Counted from the stretch's first letter, positions 43,201 through 52,082 are shown. The stretch: 64,000 nucleotides of DNA from Sphingomonas faeni (GCF_023195535.1 NZ_JALPNF010000008.1:62001-126000); one strand, 5' to 3'. Notes: generated by a model from the sequence alone, not told the origin. Numbers and translations: made by a program.

Positions 43201-43627
43201 TGACGGCGCCGATCTTGCCTTGGCTGACGAGCGCGGGGCTGTGGGCGCCGGTGGCGGCGTCGGCGAAGAGCAGGCCGACGTCCTTCGCGCGGACGTCGCG
43301 GCCGTCGATCCGGTAGGCGGACCCGGCGCCGCGCTCGATCCGGCGGACGATTTCGCGCTCGTCGCCGGCTATTTCGGCGAGGATCGAGACTTCGGCGAAT
43401 TCGCGCGGCGGGCGGGTCGCGGTGCCTGCGAAGATGACGTCTTCCATGCCGGCGCCGCGCAGCGACTTGGCGCTGGCCTCGCCCATCGTCCAGCGGAGCG
43501 CTTCGAGGAGGTTGGACTTGCCGCAGCCATTGGGGCCGACGACGCCGGTCAGGCCGGGTTCGATGCGGAGGTCGGCGGGGTCGACGAAGCTCTTGAAGCC
43601 GGTGATGCGGAGGCGCTTGATCTGCAT
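40241..43627 (-). CDS. smc: Chromosome segregation protein SMC
   Basis: This 1128-residue ATPase condenses and organises the chromosome. It has Walker A GPNGCGKSN near residue 33-41, two long coiled coils extremely rich in Ala, Arg and Glu (about 165-510 and 660-980) around a hinge (about 515-655, with the VIDTDTNQYLAV region), and the C-terminal signature LLSGGEQALTAVALIFGLF and Walker B ICVLDEVDAPLDDAN. The high alanine/arginine content generates many spurious antisense open frames. No scpA or scpB is nearby. Confidence 0.96.
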   Translation of the reverse strand: MQIKRLRITGFKSFVDPADLRIEPGLTGVVGPNGCGKSNLLEALRWTMGEASAKSLRGAGMEDVIFAGTATRPPREFAEVSILAEIAGDEREIVRRIERGAGSAYRIDGRDVRAKDVGLLFADAATGAHSPALVSQGKIGAVIAAKPADRRAMLEEAAGIAGLHVRRKDAEGKLRATEANLAKLDEIISDQDARAATLKRQARAAERYRLISAQIRVAEARTLFARWREAAAASDAAKAEATAAEARVRASTDAERAAAADQHRAVEAVSAARTTALAARDRVGDLAHRLASLKTEKAGVERRIADLADARTRIADDRAREGSLASDAAAALARLADEAKALDTAIVDATAAIPDLDAALADTERKARDAEVSLAQALATQARDAAEVRVASAALAAARTRADRADRDAAQIAAALRSLGDPAPLNAERETAAEARRTATAAAESARQAIARADTDEAAATGARDAAETTRATARADLAAIDSEVAALTKATQSSGRNRLLDHVSASTGYERALAAALGDDFDTSLDAWTGGEPRDEDPKAPADAEPLAKHVDAPPALARRLEQVFVVDTDTNQYLAVGQRIVTRDGRLRRWDGFTATGTGAAAAERLVRRNRLAALQAARPAAATALEKAEHARAAIDHHIAEARRQSQTARAALQRAETTARDATRNEDRATSALERLATQRTDLDVRAHRIADDVAEAHAERSRAEAAMAAVPDGTANARQVAALQYDAERSRAAVAQARADRTTLDRSIATHRERLAAAQADTRSWRARAGEAAKRIAAMDTRETTLGVDLAAIADRPATLEVEIATLDGEHQEARATADTLLATERAAETAARTADDAHRTATEALSQAREARAGAIARVENHEARRLDLGRLSGERFQCPAPVLPERLGFAVADVRAPAEESATHDRLTTDRERIGPVNLVAETELAELEDSTRGNAVEREELGQAVNRLRGSIGTLNREGRQRLLAAFEAVNGHFQRLFTTLFDGGAAHLELIDSDDPLEAGLEIMAQPPGKRLQSLTLLSGGEQALTAVALIFGLFLTNPAPICVLDEVDAPLDDANIERFCDLLDRMSRDTDTRYLVVTHNAVTMSRMHRLFGVTMIERGVSRLVSVDLQAATGLLAAE

Positions 43628-43678
43628 TCGTGCGCCCCCGACGACTAAAGTTGGATCCTATCGCGGCTGCAACCTTGT

Positions 43679-43728
43679 GTCCCCGCGAAGGCGGGGACCC
43701 CGACTGGACTCCCGCCTTCGCGGGAGAA
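43679..43728. repeat. Short palindromic element, CCCGC-GAAG-GCGGG family
   Basis: GTCCCCGCGAAGGCGGGGAC then a core ACTGG, then CTCCCGCCTTCGCGGGAGAA and CAAGG. Same as 1111-1163. Confidence 0.8.
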
Positions 43729-43783
43729 CAAGGAAGGGGCAGCCCGCCTTCGACACGCCCACCACATCTGGCCCTTCCTCTCA

Positions 43784-43933
43784 CCCGTTCGTGCTGAGTA
43801 GAGACCGAGTAGTCCCCTCAGGAGCGTATCGAGGGCTCGTATCGAAGCAGGGTTCCGCCCGCCAACCTGTCCTTCGATACGCCGTCTCGATACGCCGCGT
43901 TGCAGCTACTCGACGGCTACTCAGGACGAACGG
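43784..43933. repeat. Palindromic repeat, CCCGTTCGTGCTGAGTAG family
   Basis: The left arm CCCGTTCGTGCTGAGTAG pairs with CTACTCAGGACGAACGG at the right. The interior has GTATCGA repeats (GAGCGTATCGAGGGCTCGTA and CTTCGATACGCCGTCTCGAT). This is the only copy in the window; the pattern is common in sphingomonad genomes. Confidence 0.7.
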
Positions 43934-43988
43934 CAGTGGAGTGAGCCTTCGTCCTGAGCAGAGCTAGTGCAGCGTTTAACGGCGTAGC

Positions 43989-44729
43989 TTAAGCCCCGGC
44001 CGCCTTCAGCGCCTTCTCCATCTGATCCCAGCTGACGACCTGGTCGAGCTTCTTGTCGTTCAAAAGGAAGGTCGGCGTGCCCGTGACGGTGCCAGCCTGC
44101 ATCGCGTTCTCGGTCGGCTTGGCCATCACCTCGAGCTGCTTCTGATCGGCGAGGCACGCGCGCGCCTTGGCCTCCGGGATCCCGCGCTGCTTGACGAAAT
44201 CGATCGCGCCCATCTGTTCGGCGAGCTTGGTCGCGACCACCGTCGGCGGCTGATTGGCCAGCCCCTGCTGCTGCGCGGGCGTCATCGCCTGGAGCTTGTC
44301 GAGGAACGCGATCTGGTTGCCGTACATCTGCTCGAGGATCGGGAAGAACGGCGCGACGCCACCGCACTGGCCGAGCAGGGTCAGCGCCACGTCGGGTGCG
44401 CCGTGGACCAGGAAGTCGCGGAATTCGAAGCTTACCTTGCCCGTCGAGACGTACTTCTCGGTCAACGGCTTGTACGCTTCGCGGGCGAACGAGCCGCAGG
44501 TCGGGCACGAGCGCGCACCGTATTCCACCAGTTTGATGGCCGCGTTCGGGTTGCCCATCAGATAGCCCTCGGGGGTCTTCACGACCGTCTCGGTCCAGTT
44601 CTGGCCGGCGGGCGCGGCGGCGGCTGCGACGGGTGCCGCGGCAGGCGCGTCGACGTTGCCGGTGGAATCGTTCTTCGAGCAGGCGGTGAGCGCGAGCGGC
44701 AGGACGGCGAGGGCGATTGCGAACTTCAT
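43989..44729 (-). CDS. DsbA-family thioredoxin-fold lipoprotein
   Basis: This 246-residue protein is predicted to be periplasmic and lipid-anchored: lipobox LTAC with Cys17 after a hydrophobic stretch. The active-site pair is C74-P-T-C77, unusual compared with CPHC but within the DsbA/DsbG range. The segment TGTPTFLLNDKKLD supplies the cis-Pro loop (TPTF). It probably acts in disulfide formation or isomerisation with DsbB. It is 26 bp downstream of a second DsbA-like gene, forming a tandem pair. Confidence 0.88.
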   Translation of the reverse strand: MKFAIALAVLPLALTACSKNDSTGNVDAPAAAPVAAAAAPAGQNWTETVVKTPEGYLMGNPNAAIKLVEYGARSCPTCGSFAREAYKPLTEKYVSTGKVSFEFRDFLVHGAPDVALTLLGQCGGVAPFFPILEQMYGNQIAFLDKLQAMTPAQQQGLANQPPTVVATKLAEQMGAIDFVKQRGIPEAKARACLADQKQLEVMAKPTENAMQAGTVTGTPTFLLNDKKLDQVVSWDQMEKALKAAGA

Positions 44730-44755
44730 CGGGTTACTCCAGTGGATCACGTGAA

Positions 44756-45421
44756 TTAACGGGCGCCGGCCTTGCGGAGCGCGGGTTCGAGCTGTTCCCA
44801 ACCGACATGGGGCACGATCTTGCCGTTGAGGTAGAAGGTCGGGGTGGAATCGATTTCCTTAGGCGCGTCGGCGGTCAGTTTGACGATGCGGTCGATCTCG
44901 GGCTGGTTGGCGAAGCACGCGTTGATCGCCGCATCCGAGAGCCCGCGCGCCTTGACCATCGCGGTCAGGCCGGAGCCGTCGGCGTTGGCGCGGATCTGTG
45001 CCGAGGGCGGGTACATCGCGAGCCGCGCGGCGTTACCCTGCTGGTACTCGATCCCGCGCTCTAGCCATTGCGGCTGTGCGGCGAAGATCGCGGACGATGT
45101 CGCGGAAAATCCCTTGGGGCCGGTGCAGCGCGCGAGGATCGCCGCCGACAGGTCGAGCCGGTCGCGGATGAAGTGGCGGAATTCGAGGCTGGTCGAGCCC
45201 GATGCGATCATCTGGCGCTTCAACACGGGTTCGGACTTCACCGAGAAATCGGCGCAGTGCGAGCAGGTGTAGCTGGCATATTCGACCAGCTTCACGCGCG
45301 CAGCGGGATTGCCGATCAGGTAGGCGCCCGAAGGGAGGATGCGGGCGGTCTGCGACCAGTCGCGCTTGGGCGCGGCGCCGGTTAGCAGGAAGAGGGCGAA
45401 GACGGCAAAGAGAACGCGCAT
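44756..45421 (-). CDS. DsbA-family thioredoxin-fold protein, second of a pair
   Basis: The 221-residue protein has a signal peptide (MRVLFAVFALFLLTGAAP) and active-site C53-S-H-C56 in YTCSHCADFS, with a cis-Pro loop STPTFYLNGK near the end. It is similar in order and fold to the preceding gene, so a tandem duplication with divergence is likely. Its ATG at 45421 overlaps the DUF721 stop. DsbB (33598) is a plausible partner. Confidence 0.88.
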   Translation of the reverse strand: MRVLFAVFALFLLTGAAPKRDWSQTARILPSGAYLIGNPAARVKLVEYASYTCSHCADFSVKSEPVLKRQMIASGSTSLEFRHFIRDRLDLSAAILARCTGPKGFSATSSAIFAAQPQWLERGIEYQQGNAARLAMYPPSAQIRANADGSGLTAMVKARGLSDAAINACFANQPEIDRIVKLTADAPKEIDSTPTFYLNGKIVPHVGWEQLEPALRKAGAR

Positions 45422-45972
45422 CAGGTGATCCTGGGAAGGCCGTGCGTCGAGGCGACGCCGGCGGCGAGGGATTCGAGGACGGCGCGCAGTTCCGGATCGG
45501 CGATGCCTTTCAGGCTGGCACCGAGATCGACGGGGACCGGGCGGATCGACGGTGGGGCTTTGCGCGGCACGGGGGCGGCGACTTCGCCCTGGCGGATCGC
45601 GACCTTCACGATGGCCGCGTACCCGAAGAAGCGATTCACGCGCTCGATGATCTCGGGCGCGATGTGCTGCATCATCGGCGCGTGTGCGCCGCGGACGGTG
45701 AGGGTGAGGACGCCGTCCTGCTTCTTGCCGACCGGGAAGCGGATCGATTCGGGGATGCTCGCGCCGGCCAGTTTCGCGCCGACGATCTCGGGCCAGCGGC
45801 TGACGATCGACGACTGGACGAAGCCGAATCGCCGGAATGCCGCGCCGCCGATCGCGGGCAACAGCTCGGCGACCGCGCGCGAGCGATTCTCGCGCGGCGC
45901 GTCGGGATCGGTCTTGCCTTTCACCCGGCGTGGCGCGGGCGGTTTCGGGGAAGGGCCAGGCGGCTTGCTCAT
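45421..45972 (-). CDS. DUF721 family protein
   Basis: The protein has a Pro/Lys-rich N-terminus, then the DUF721 core (AELLPAIGGAAFRRFGFVQS...VSRWPEIVGAKLAGAS and RGAHAPMMQHIAPEIIERVNRFFG). Members are RNA- or DNA-binding-like small proteins often found next to DNA-repair genes; the function is unsettled. The start is uncertain: ATG at 45972 or 45984. It diverges from mutY with at most 26 bp between, implying shared control. Confidence 0.82.
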   Translation of the reverse strand: MSKPPGPSPKPPAPRRVKGKTDPDAPRENRSRAVAELLPAIGGAAFRRFGFVQSSIVSRWPEIVGAKLAGASIPESIRFPVGKKQDGVLTLTVRGAHAPMMQHIAPEIIERVNRFFGYAAIVKVAIRQGEVAAPVPRKAPPSIRPVPVDLGASLKGIADPELRAVLESLAAGVASTHGLPRIT

Positions 45973-45998
45973 CCGCGAACCCATGCCATAGGCGACGC

Positions 45999-47063
45999 GT
46001 GAACGCCAAGCGCTCTTCGGTCTCCGGGGCCCTGCTCGGATGGTACGACGCGCATCGTCGCGATCTGCCGTGGCGGGCGAAGCCGGGCGAGGCGGTCGAT
46101 CCGTACCGGGTGTGGCTGTCCGAGGTGATGTTGCAGCAGACGACGGTGGCCGCGGTGACGCCGCGGTTCCTGGCGTGGACCGCGCGGTGGCCGGATTTCG
46201 CGAGTCTGGCCGCGGCGGACGATGCCGATGTGATGGCGGCCTGGGCGGGGCTTGGGTACTACGCACGGGCGCGCAATCTGGTGAAGGCGGCGAAGGCCGT
46301 GGTTTCGGATCACGGCGGCGTGTTTCCGCGGACCGAGGCTGAATTGCGCGAACTGCCGGGGCTGGGCGCGTATACCGCCGCGGCGGTGGCGGCGATCGCG
46401 TTCGGGGAGCGCGCGGTGGTGGTCGATGCCAATGTCGAGCGAGTGGTCGCTCGGTTATTTGCGATCGAGACGCCTTTGCCGGGTGCGCGGCCTGCGATTC
46501 GGGTGGCGGCGGATTCGATCACGCCCGACCTCCGCGCGGGAGACTTTGCGCAGGCGATGATGGATCTGGGGTCGGGGACCTGCACTTCGCGCGCGCCGAA
46601 ATGCTTGCTGTGTCCGATCCGCGAGTTTTGCGAGGGCTTTGCGCAGGGCGCGCCCGAGCGGTTGCCGGTGAAGGCGAAGAAGGCGGCGAAGCCTCAGCGC
46701 TACGGGACGATCTTCTGGCTGGAGCGCGACGGGCAGGTGTTGCTGGTGCGGCGGCCGGACAAGGGGTTGCTCGGCGGGATGCGCGCGTTCCCGACCGGAC
46801 CTTGGGGCGAGACTGCACCCGGGTTCGAGGATGCGCCGGCGCAGGCGGAGTGGCGGATGCTGGACGAGACCGTCGCGCACGGATTTACGCATTTCGATCT
46901 GCAACTGACGCTTGCGGTGGCGACCGTCCAGGCGCATCAAACCCGCGTTCCGACGGCAAGCGAATGGTGGCCGATCGACGACCTGGATACCGCCGGGCTG
47001 CCGACCGTTTTCGCCAAGGCCGGGAAAGCCATTCGGAACTGGGCCACACGGAGATCTGCATGA
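45999..47063 (+). CDS. mutY: Adenine DNA glycosylase MutY
   Basis: MutY removes adenine opposite 8-oxoguanine. The 354-residue protein has the family Glu (SEVMLQQTTVAAV), helix-hairpin-helix ELPGLGAYTAAAVAAIAFG, catalytic Asp (VVVDANVERVVAR), an iron-sulfur site with four Cys (CTSRAPKCLLCPIREFC) and a C-terminal NUDIX-like domain that recognises 8-oxoG. GTG at 45999 is the likely start; an upstream frame overlaps DUF721. Its stop overlaps the next gene by ATGA. Confidence 0.95.
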   Translation: MNAKRSSVSGALLGWYDAHRRDLPWRAKPGEAVDPYRVWLSEVMLQQTTVAAVTPRFLAWTARWPDFASLAAADDADVMAAWAGLGYYARARNLVKAAKAVVSDHGGVFPRTEAELRELPGLGAYTAAAVAAIAFGERAVVVDANVERVVARLFAIETPLPGARPAIRVAADSITPDLRAGDFAQAMMDLGSGTCTSRAPKCLLCPIREFCEGFAQGAPERLPVKAKKAAKPQRYGTIFWLERDGQVLLVRRPDKGLLGGMRAFPTGPWGETAPGFEDAPAQAEWRMLDETVAHGFTHFDLQLTLAVATVQAHQTRVPTASEWWPIDDLDTAGLPTVFAKAGKAIRNWATRRSA

Positions 47064-48409
47064 AACTGGTGCACTGGATTACGGGCGGCCTCGCCGCGCT
47101 GGCCGCCGCCACGGCCTATGCCCAGCAGGCGCAGCCTCGGCCGCAGCCTTCCCCGCAGGCTCGGCCGACGCCGCGGATGACGATCCCGGTCAAGGCGCTG
47201 TTGCCCGCAACGACGGCGCTGTTCGATGGCTATGTCGCGCAGGACAAGATGCCGGGGATCGTCGGGGCGTTCGGCGTCGGCGACGGTCCGACGCTGTTCC
47301 CCTCGGCTGGCAAGATCAGCGACGACCCGAATGCTCCGGCGGCGGGCCCCGACTCGCTGTGGCGCGTCTATTCGATGTCCAAGCCTATCACCGGCATGGC
47401 GGCGATGATGCTGGTCGAGGACGGCAAGCTCAACCTTGACGATCCGGTCAGCAAATACATCCCGGCGTTCAAGGACATGAAGGTGGCGACCAGCCCCGAC
47501 ACCTCGCTCGCCACGCGCCCGGCGACGCGGCCGATCACGATCCGCAACCTGCTGACGCATACCGCCGGGCTCGGCTACACGATCGTCACCAAGGGGCCGC
47601 TGCTCAAGGAATATGAGCGGCTCGGCATCCTGCCGCTGTCGGTCAGCGCGGCGATGGAAGAGAAGATGCGGCCCGTCCGGCCGAAGTCGCTCGAAGAGTT
47701 CGCGAACCGCGTCGCGATGCTGCCGCTGATCGCGGAGCCCGGCACCAAGTGGAGCTATTCGATCGGGCTCGACGTGATGGGCCGGGTGATCGAGGTCGCC
47801 AGCGGCATGAGCTTCGAGCGGTTCGTCCAGACGCGGCTGTTCGATCCGCTCAAGATGAAGTCGAGCTTCTGGCAGGTGCCGCAGAGCGAAATCGGCCGGC
47901 TCGCGACCAACTACGCGTTCGTCGGCGACACGCGGACCCCGCTCGATCCGGCGGCAAACTCCGTGTTCCTGCAGAAACCCAGCTTTCCGTACGGCGGTGC
48001 CGGGCTCGTGATGTCGGCGCGCGATTACGATCGGTTCCTGCACATGATCCAGGATGGCGGGACGCTCGACGGCGTCCGCGTGATGAAGCCCGAGACGATC
48101 GCGCTCGCGACGTCGAACCTGCTGCCGCCGGGCGTGACCTATGGTGGCGTGAGCGGCGGTACCGGCGGCACGAAAGGCAGCAACATGGGCTTCGGCGCAG
48201 GCGGTTCCGTGGTGCTCGCCACGACGCCGAACGGGCCGGGCAAGGGCACCTATGCGTGGGGCGGTGCGGCGGGGACGATCGCGTGGGTCGATCCGCTGAA
48301 GCATTCGCGCGGCAGCGTGATGGTCAATTACTTCCCGGCGGACCGCATTCCGCTGCGCGAGCAAGTGGTCGCGGCGCTGATGCAGGACGCAGCGAGGATG
48401 CGCCGATGA
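47060..48409 (+). CDS. Secreted serine hydrolase, beta-lactamase family (class C-like)
   Basis: The 449-residue protein has a signal peptide followed by a Pro/Gln-rich linker. The SxxK nucleophile is in VYSMSKPITGM, the second conserved site is WSYSIGLDVMG (a YxN-like Tyr), and the HTAGLGYT segment lies between. Related proteins are esterases, peptidases or penicillin-binding proteins; resistance to antibiotics is not implied. ATG overlaps the mutY stop and its stop overlaps nudC, so the three are one operon. Confidence 0.87.
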   Translation: MKLVHWITGGLAALAAATAYAQQAQPRPQPSPQARPTPRMTIPVKALLPATTALFDGYVAQDKMPGIVGAFGVGDGPTLFPSAGKISDDPNAPAAGPDSLWRVYSMSKPITGMAAMMLVEDGKLNLDDPVSKYIPAFKDMKVATSPDTSLATRPATRPITIRNLLTHTAGLGYTIVTKGPLLKEYERLGILPLSVSAAMEEKMRPVRPKSLEEFANRVAMLPLIAEPGTKWSYSIGLDVMGRVIEVASGMSFERFVQTRLFDPLKMKSSFWQVPQSEIGRLATNYAFVGDTRTPLDPAANSVFLQKPSFPYGGAGLVMSARDYDRFLHMIQDGGTLDGVRVMKPETIALATSNLLPPGVTYGGVSGGTGGTKGSNMGFGAGGSVVLATTPNGPGKGTYAWGGAAGTIAWVDPLKHSRGSVMVNYFPADRIPLREQVVAALMQDAARMRR

Positions 48410-49293
48410 GCGTGATGGAAGCACCTGGATTCACGGGTGGGACGCTCGATCGCTCCGATGCGCTGCGCCACGATCCGGAAGGGCTGGCGGCGGCGCAGCG
48501 TGATTGGCGCGCACGGTTGCTGGTGCTCGACGGGCTGCTGCCGGGCACGACCGACGACGGGCGTCTCGCGTGGACGTCGATGGCGGACATGCCGGACGAT
48601 GCCGAGCCGATCCTGCTCGGGCTCGACGAGAGTGGGCGGCCGCATTTCGCGGCGTTGTTGAACGGGATGCGGGTCGACAATGCGCCGGCGATGCGGTCGC
48701 CTGCGCTGATGGCGGTGCTGGCGGCGCTCGCGCCGGGAGAGGCCGCGACCTATGCTGGCGCGCGGAGCGTCATCGATTGGCACGTCCGGCATGGGTTCTG
48801 TGCGAAGTGCGGTTCGCCGACCGCGGTGTTTCGTGCCGGATGGGCACGGAAGTGTCCGAACTGCGCGACCGAGCATTTCCCGCGAGTCGATCCGGTGGTG
48901 ATCATGATCGCGGAGCATGACGGGCGGGCGCTGCTCGGGCGCGGCAAGGGGTGGCCGCCGGGACGCTATTCCGCCTTGGCTGGGTTCGTGGAGCCGGCAG
49001 AGTCGATCGAGGAGGCGGTCGCGCGCGAGATCCTTGAGGAGTCGGGGGTTCGGGTTGGGAAGGTGCGGTATATCGCTAGCCAGCCCTGGCCGTTTCCGTC
49101 GTCGCTGATGGTCGCGTGCGTGGCGGAGGCCGAGGACGACGCGATCACCCTCGACGTGAACGAACTGGAGGATGCGATGTGGGTGCCGCGTGAGATGGTG
49201 CGCGCGGTGTTGCGGGGGGAAGAGGGACCGTTCCTGCCGCCGCCGCCCTATGCGATCGCATATACGTTGTTGAAGGAATGGGCGGGGGCGTAG
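48406..49293 (+). CDS. nudC: NADH/NAD pyrophosphatase NudC
   Basis: NudC hydrolyses NAD(H) and removes NAD caps from RNA. The 295-residue protein has a zinc ribbon (CAKCGSPT and, later, CPNC), the Nudix box GFVEPAESIEEAVAREILEE plus SGV, and the NudC hallmark SQPWPFPSSLM. It is the third gene of a mutY-led chain with ATGA overlaps, which suggests a nucleotide- and DNA-hygiene unit. Confidence 0.94.
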   Translation: MSVMEAPGFTGGTLDRSDALRHDPEGLAAAQRDWRARLLVLDGLLPGTTDDGRLAWTSMADMPDDAEPILLGLDESGRPHFAALLNGMRVDNAPAMRSPALMAVLAALAPGEAATYAGARSVIDWHVRHGFCAKCGSPTAVFRAGWARKCPNCATEHFPRVDPVVIMIAEHDGRALLGRGKGWPPGRYSALAGFVEPAESIEEAVAREILEESGVRVGKVRYIASQPWPFPSSLMVACVAEAEDDAITLDVNELEDAMWVPREMVRAVLRGEEGPFLPPPPYAIAYTLLKEWAGA

Positions 49294-49307
49294 GTCTCCC
49301 ACTTCCC

Positions 49308-49387
49308 GTCATCCTGACGAACGTCAGGACCCAGGGTTACGGGCGGCGCCGCTTTTGGCTCTGGGTCCTGACGTTCGTCAGGATGAC
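49308..49387. repeat. 80-bp palindromic element, TCCTGAC-GAAC-GTCAGGA family
   Basis: GTCATCCTGACGAACGTCAGG and its inverse TCCTGACGTTCGTCAGGATGAC. The loop is GAAC in place of GAAA, and the partner arm carries the matching change. Core contains GGACCCAGGG / CTCTGGGTCC. It lies 15 bp after nudC, convergent with the LLM gene. Confidence 0.88.
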
Positions 49388-49404
49388 GGAGGGAAGCGTT
49401 AGAT

Positions 49405-50403
49405 CTAGGCCGCGATCTTCAGATCCTGCATCACGTCCGCGGTGATCGACAGGCTCCGCTTGCGCGCCTCGTGATCGTAGATCGCGCTCGTCACCATCAC
49501 TTCATCCACCCCAGTCCGGTCGATGAACGCGGCGATCCCGCGGGCGACCTTGGCCGGGCTGCCGACCGCCGAGCATTGCAGCACGTGGTCGAGGATCTGG
49601 TTCCCCTGCGCGCCGAGCGATTCGCGATAGCCGGCGAGGGGCGGCTTCATCTTGCCCGGGTTGCCGGTGCGGAGCGCCACGAACGACTGCTGCTGCGAAC
49701 TGGCGAGCAGTTCGGCCTCGGCGTCCGTGTCCGCCGCGAAAACGTTGAACCCGGCCATCGCGTGCGGCTTGGCAAGCCGCGCGGACGGGCGGAAATCGCG
49801 GCGGTAGATCGCCAGCGCAGCGTCGAGCGCGTCGGGCGCAAAATGCGAGGCGAAGGCGTAGGGCAGACCAAGTGCGGCGGCCAATTGCGCGCCAAACGTG
49901 CTGGAGCCGAGGATCCACATATCGACATCCGCGCCGGCACCCGGCGTGGCGACGATACCGGTCTGGCCGTCGTTGGCGAAATAGCTCTGCAGCTCCATCA
50001 CGTCCTGCGGGAAGGCGTTGGCGTCGGTTTCCAGCGTGCGACGCATCGCGCGCGCGACCCGCTGGTCGGAACCGGGTGCGCGGCCGAGACCCAGGTCGAT
50101 GCGGCCGGGGAACAGCGCGTCGAGCGTGCCGAACTGCTCGGCGATCACCAGCGGCGCGTGGTTGGGCAGCATGATGCCGCCCGAGCCGACGCGGATCGTC
50201 TTCGTGGCTGCGGCGATGTGCGCGATCACCACCGCGGTCGCGGCGGAAGCGATGCCGGTCATGCCGTGATGTTCGGCGACCCAATAGCGCTGGAATCCGA
50301 CGCTCTCGGCATGGCGCGCGAGATCGGCCGCATTGGCGAGCGATTGGGAGATGGTGCCGCCTTCGACGACGGGGACGAGATCGAGCAGGGAATAGCGTGT
50401 CAT
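49405..50403 (-). CDS. LLM class flavin-dependent oxidoreductase
   Basis: The 332-residue protein has the TIM-barrel luciferase-like monooxygenase pattern: start [14 protein letters not shown], an early [16 protein letters not shown] region, [21 protein letters not shown] and LGLGRAPG. It belongs to the YhbW-like group. The substrate is unknown. ATG 50403 is preferred; the upstream 25-residue extension has no family character. Confidence 0.9.
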   Translation of the reverse strand: MTRYSLLDLVPVVEGGTISQSLANAADLARHAESVGFQRYWVAEHHGMTGIASAATAVVIAHIAAATKTIRVGSGGIMLPNHAPLVIAEQFGTLDALFPGRIDLGLGRAPGSDQRVARAMRRTLETDANAFPQDVMELQSYFANDGQTGIVATPGAGADVDMWILGSSTFGAQLAAALGLPYAFASHFAPDALDAALAIYRRDFRPSARLAKPHAMAGFNVFAADTDAEAELLASSQQQSFVALRTGNPGKMKPPLAGYRESLGAQGNQILDHVLQCSAVGSPAKVARGIAAFIDRTGVDEVMVTSAIYDHEARKRSLSITADVMQDLKIAA

Positions 50404-50528
50404 GCACCAGAGATAGGTACCGAGCGGTAGCTTATCCACCCTTGATGTGGATTGCGGTACTTTCGTCCGCTTGAGCAAGCGTCAGCCGGCTTGTCGCCAC
50501 GCCTCGCGCTCCCTAGAGGTTCCGGCCG

Positions 50529-51194
50529 ATGCTTGCCCGCCTAAATCATGTCCGCAACTGGATCTTCGATCTCGACAACACGCTGTACCCGGCGAGCGCG
50601 GACCTGTTCGCGCAGGTCGATCAGCGGATGACCGGGTTCATCCAGGATCTGCTCGGCCTCGACCATGACGAGGCGCGGCGCGTGCAGAAGGGGTATTTCC
50701 ACAATCACGGCACGACTCTGTCGGGGTTGATGACCGAGCATCACGTCGACCCGCACGCGTTCCTGGAGCATGTCCACGATATCGAGATGGACGTGCTGGA
50801 GCATGACGCGCCGCTGGTCGCGGCGATCGCCAAGCTGCCGGGGCGCAAGCTGGTCTTCACCAACGGCGACAAGCCCTATGCGCTGAAGATCCTCGACCGG
50901 CTCGGGCTGGGCGAGAGCTTCGAGGCGATCCACGACATCCACGCGATGGACCTGATGCCGAAGCCGCATGCGTCGGCCTATGCGGGCTTCTGCGCGGCGT
51001 TCGATATCGATCCGCGGGAGTCGCTGTTCGTCGACGACATGACGCGCAATCTCGCGCCGGCCAAGGCGATCGGGATGACGACCGTGTGGGTCGACAACGG
51101 CTCCGAGCAGTCCCCCGGCGGCGCGCGCGACCACATCGATTTTACCGTGCCGGTGCTTGCGCCGTGGCTCGAAACCATCCTGGAGACATCATGA
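50529..51194 (+). CDS. HAD-superfamily pyrimidine 5'-nucleotidase-like protein
   Basis: This 221-residue HAD phosphatase has the nucleophile motif D14-x-D16 in [10 protein letters not shown], the [10 protein letters not shown] region (motif II) and the [16 protein letters not shown] region (motif IV). The order and cap region match the pyrimidine 5'-nucleotidase (SDT1-like) group. Its stop overlaps dapD (ATGA). Confidence 0.9.
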   Translation: MLARLNHVRNWIFDLDNTLYPASADLFAQVDQRMTGFIQDLLGLDHDEARRVQKGYFHNHGTTLSGLMTEHHVDPHAFLEHVHDIEMDVLEHDAPLVAAIAKLPGRKLVFTNGDKPYALKILDRLGLGESFEAIHDIHAMDLMPKPHASAYAGFCAAFDIDPRESLFVDDMTRNLAPAKAIGMTTVWVDNGSEQSPGGARDHIDFTVPVLAPWLETILETS

Positions 51195-52021
51195 CCTTGC
51201 AGACCATCATCGACGCCGCCTGGGACGACCGCGCGAACCTCGGCCTCGATACCAAGGGCGAAGTGCGCGACGCGGTCGAGTCCGCGCTGGCGATGCTCGA
51301 TGCGGGCACCGCGCGCGTTGCCGAGCCGACGGCTGATGGCTGGCAGGTCAATCAGTGGCTGAAGAAAGCCGTGCTGCTCTCGTTCCGGCTCAACGACAAT
51401 GTCGTGATCGACGGCGGTTCGGCGGGGGCGCCGGCGTTCGACAAGGTGCCGTCGAAGTTCGCGGGCTGGGGCGATGCGGAGTTCCGCGCGGCGGGTATCC
51501 GCGTCGTTCCGGGTGCGGTCGCGCGGCGCGGCAGCTTCATCGCCAAGGGCGCGATCCTGATGCCGAGCTTCGTCAACATCGGCGCGTATGTCGGCGAGGG
51601 CACGATGGTCGACGCCTGGGCGACGGTCGGGTCGTGCGCGCAGATCGGCAAGAACGTGCACCTTTCGGGCGGTGCCGGCATCGGCGGCGTGCTCGAGCCG
51701 TTGCAGGCCGATCCCGTCATCATCGGCGACGGCGCGTTCATCGGCGCGCGCGCGGAAGTGGCCGAGGGCGTCCGCGTCGGCGAGGGCGCGGTGCTGTCGA
51801 TGGGCGTGTACCTCGGCGCCTCGACCAAGATCATCGACCGCGCGACCGGCGAGGTCTTCAAGGGCGAAGTGCCGCCCTATGCGGTGGTCGTGCCGGGCTC
51901 GATCGGCGGCGGCGCCAATGACGGGGGGGGCAAGCCCGCTTTGTATTGCGCCGTAATCGTCAAACGGGTCGACGCACAAACCCGTTCGAAGACCTCGATC
52001 AATGATCTGCTTAGGGACTGA
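51191..52021 (+). CDS. dapD: Tetrahydrodipicolinate N-succinyltransferase
   Basis: DapD adds a succinyl group from succinyl-CoA in the lysine/diaminopimelate pathway. The 276-residue protein has the left-handed beta-helix hexapeptide repeats through the middle ([20 protein letters not shown] and following, [20 protein letters not shown]) and a C-terminal [10 protein letters not shown] segment. The ATG at 51191 overlaps the upstream HAD gene stop; longer upstream frames shadow it. Confidence 0.95.
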   Translation: MTLQTIIDAAWDDRANLGLDTKGEVRDAVESALAMLDAGTARVAEPTADGWQVNQWLKKAVLLSFRLNDNVVIDGGSAGAPAFDKVPSKFAGWGDAEFRAAGIRVVPGAVARRGSFIAKGAILMPSFVNIGAYVGEGTMVDAWATVGSCAQIGKNVHLSGGAGIGGVLEPLQADPVIIGDGAFIGARAEVAEGVRVGEGAVLSMGVYLGASTKIIDRATGEVFKGEVPPYAVVVPGSIGGGANDGGGKPALYCAVIVKRVDAQTRSKTSINDLLRD

Positions 52022-52082
52022 TCGGGTCGACAACCCGGCGAGCGCTGCCTATCCGGGGCCAAACATACCGAGGAGATAGACT

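Larger units (their letters stand above)
43628..43988. other. 361-bp repeat-filled gap between smc and a DsbA-like gene
   Basis: It contains the short palindrome at 43679 and the larger repeat at 43784. No credible gene is seen. Confidence 0.75.

Noticed and set aside
42096..43784. Arg/Pro-rich frames over smc
   Set aside because: Result of high Ala/Arg codon content in smc; no family character.
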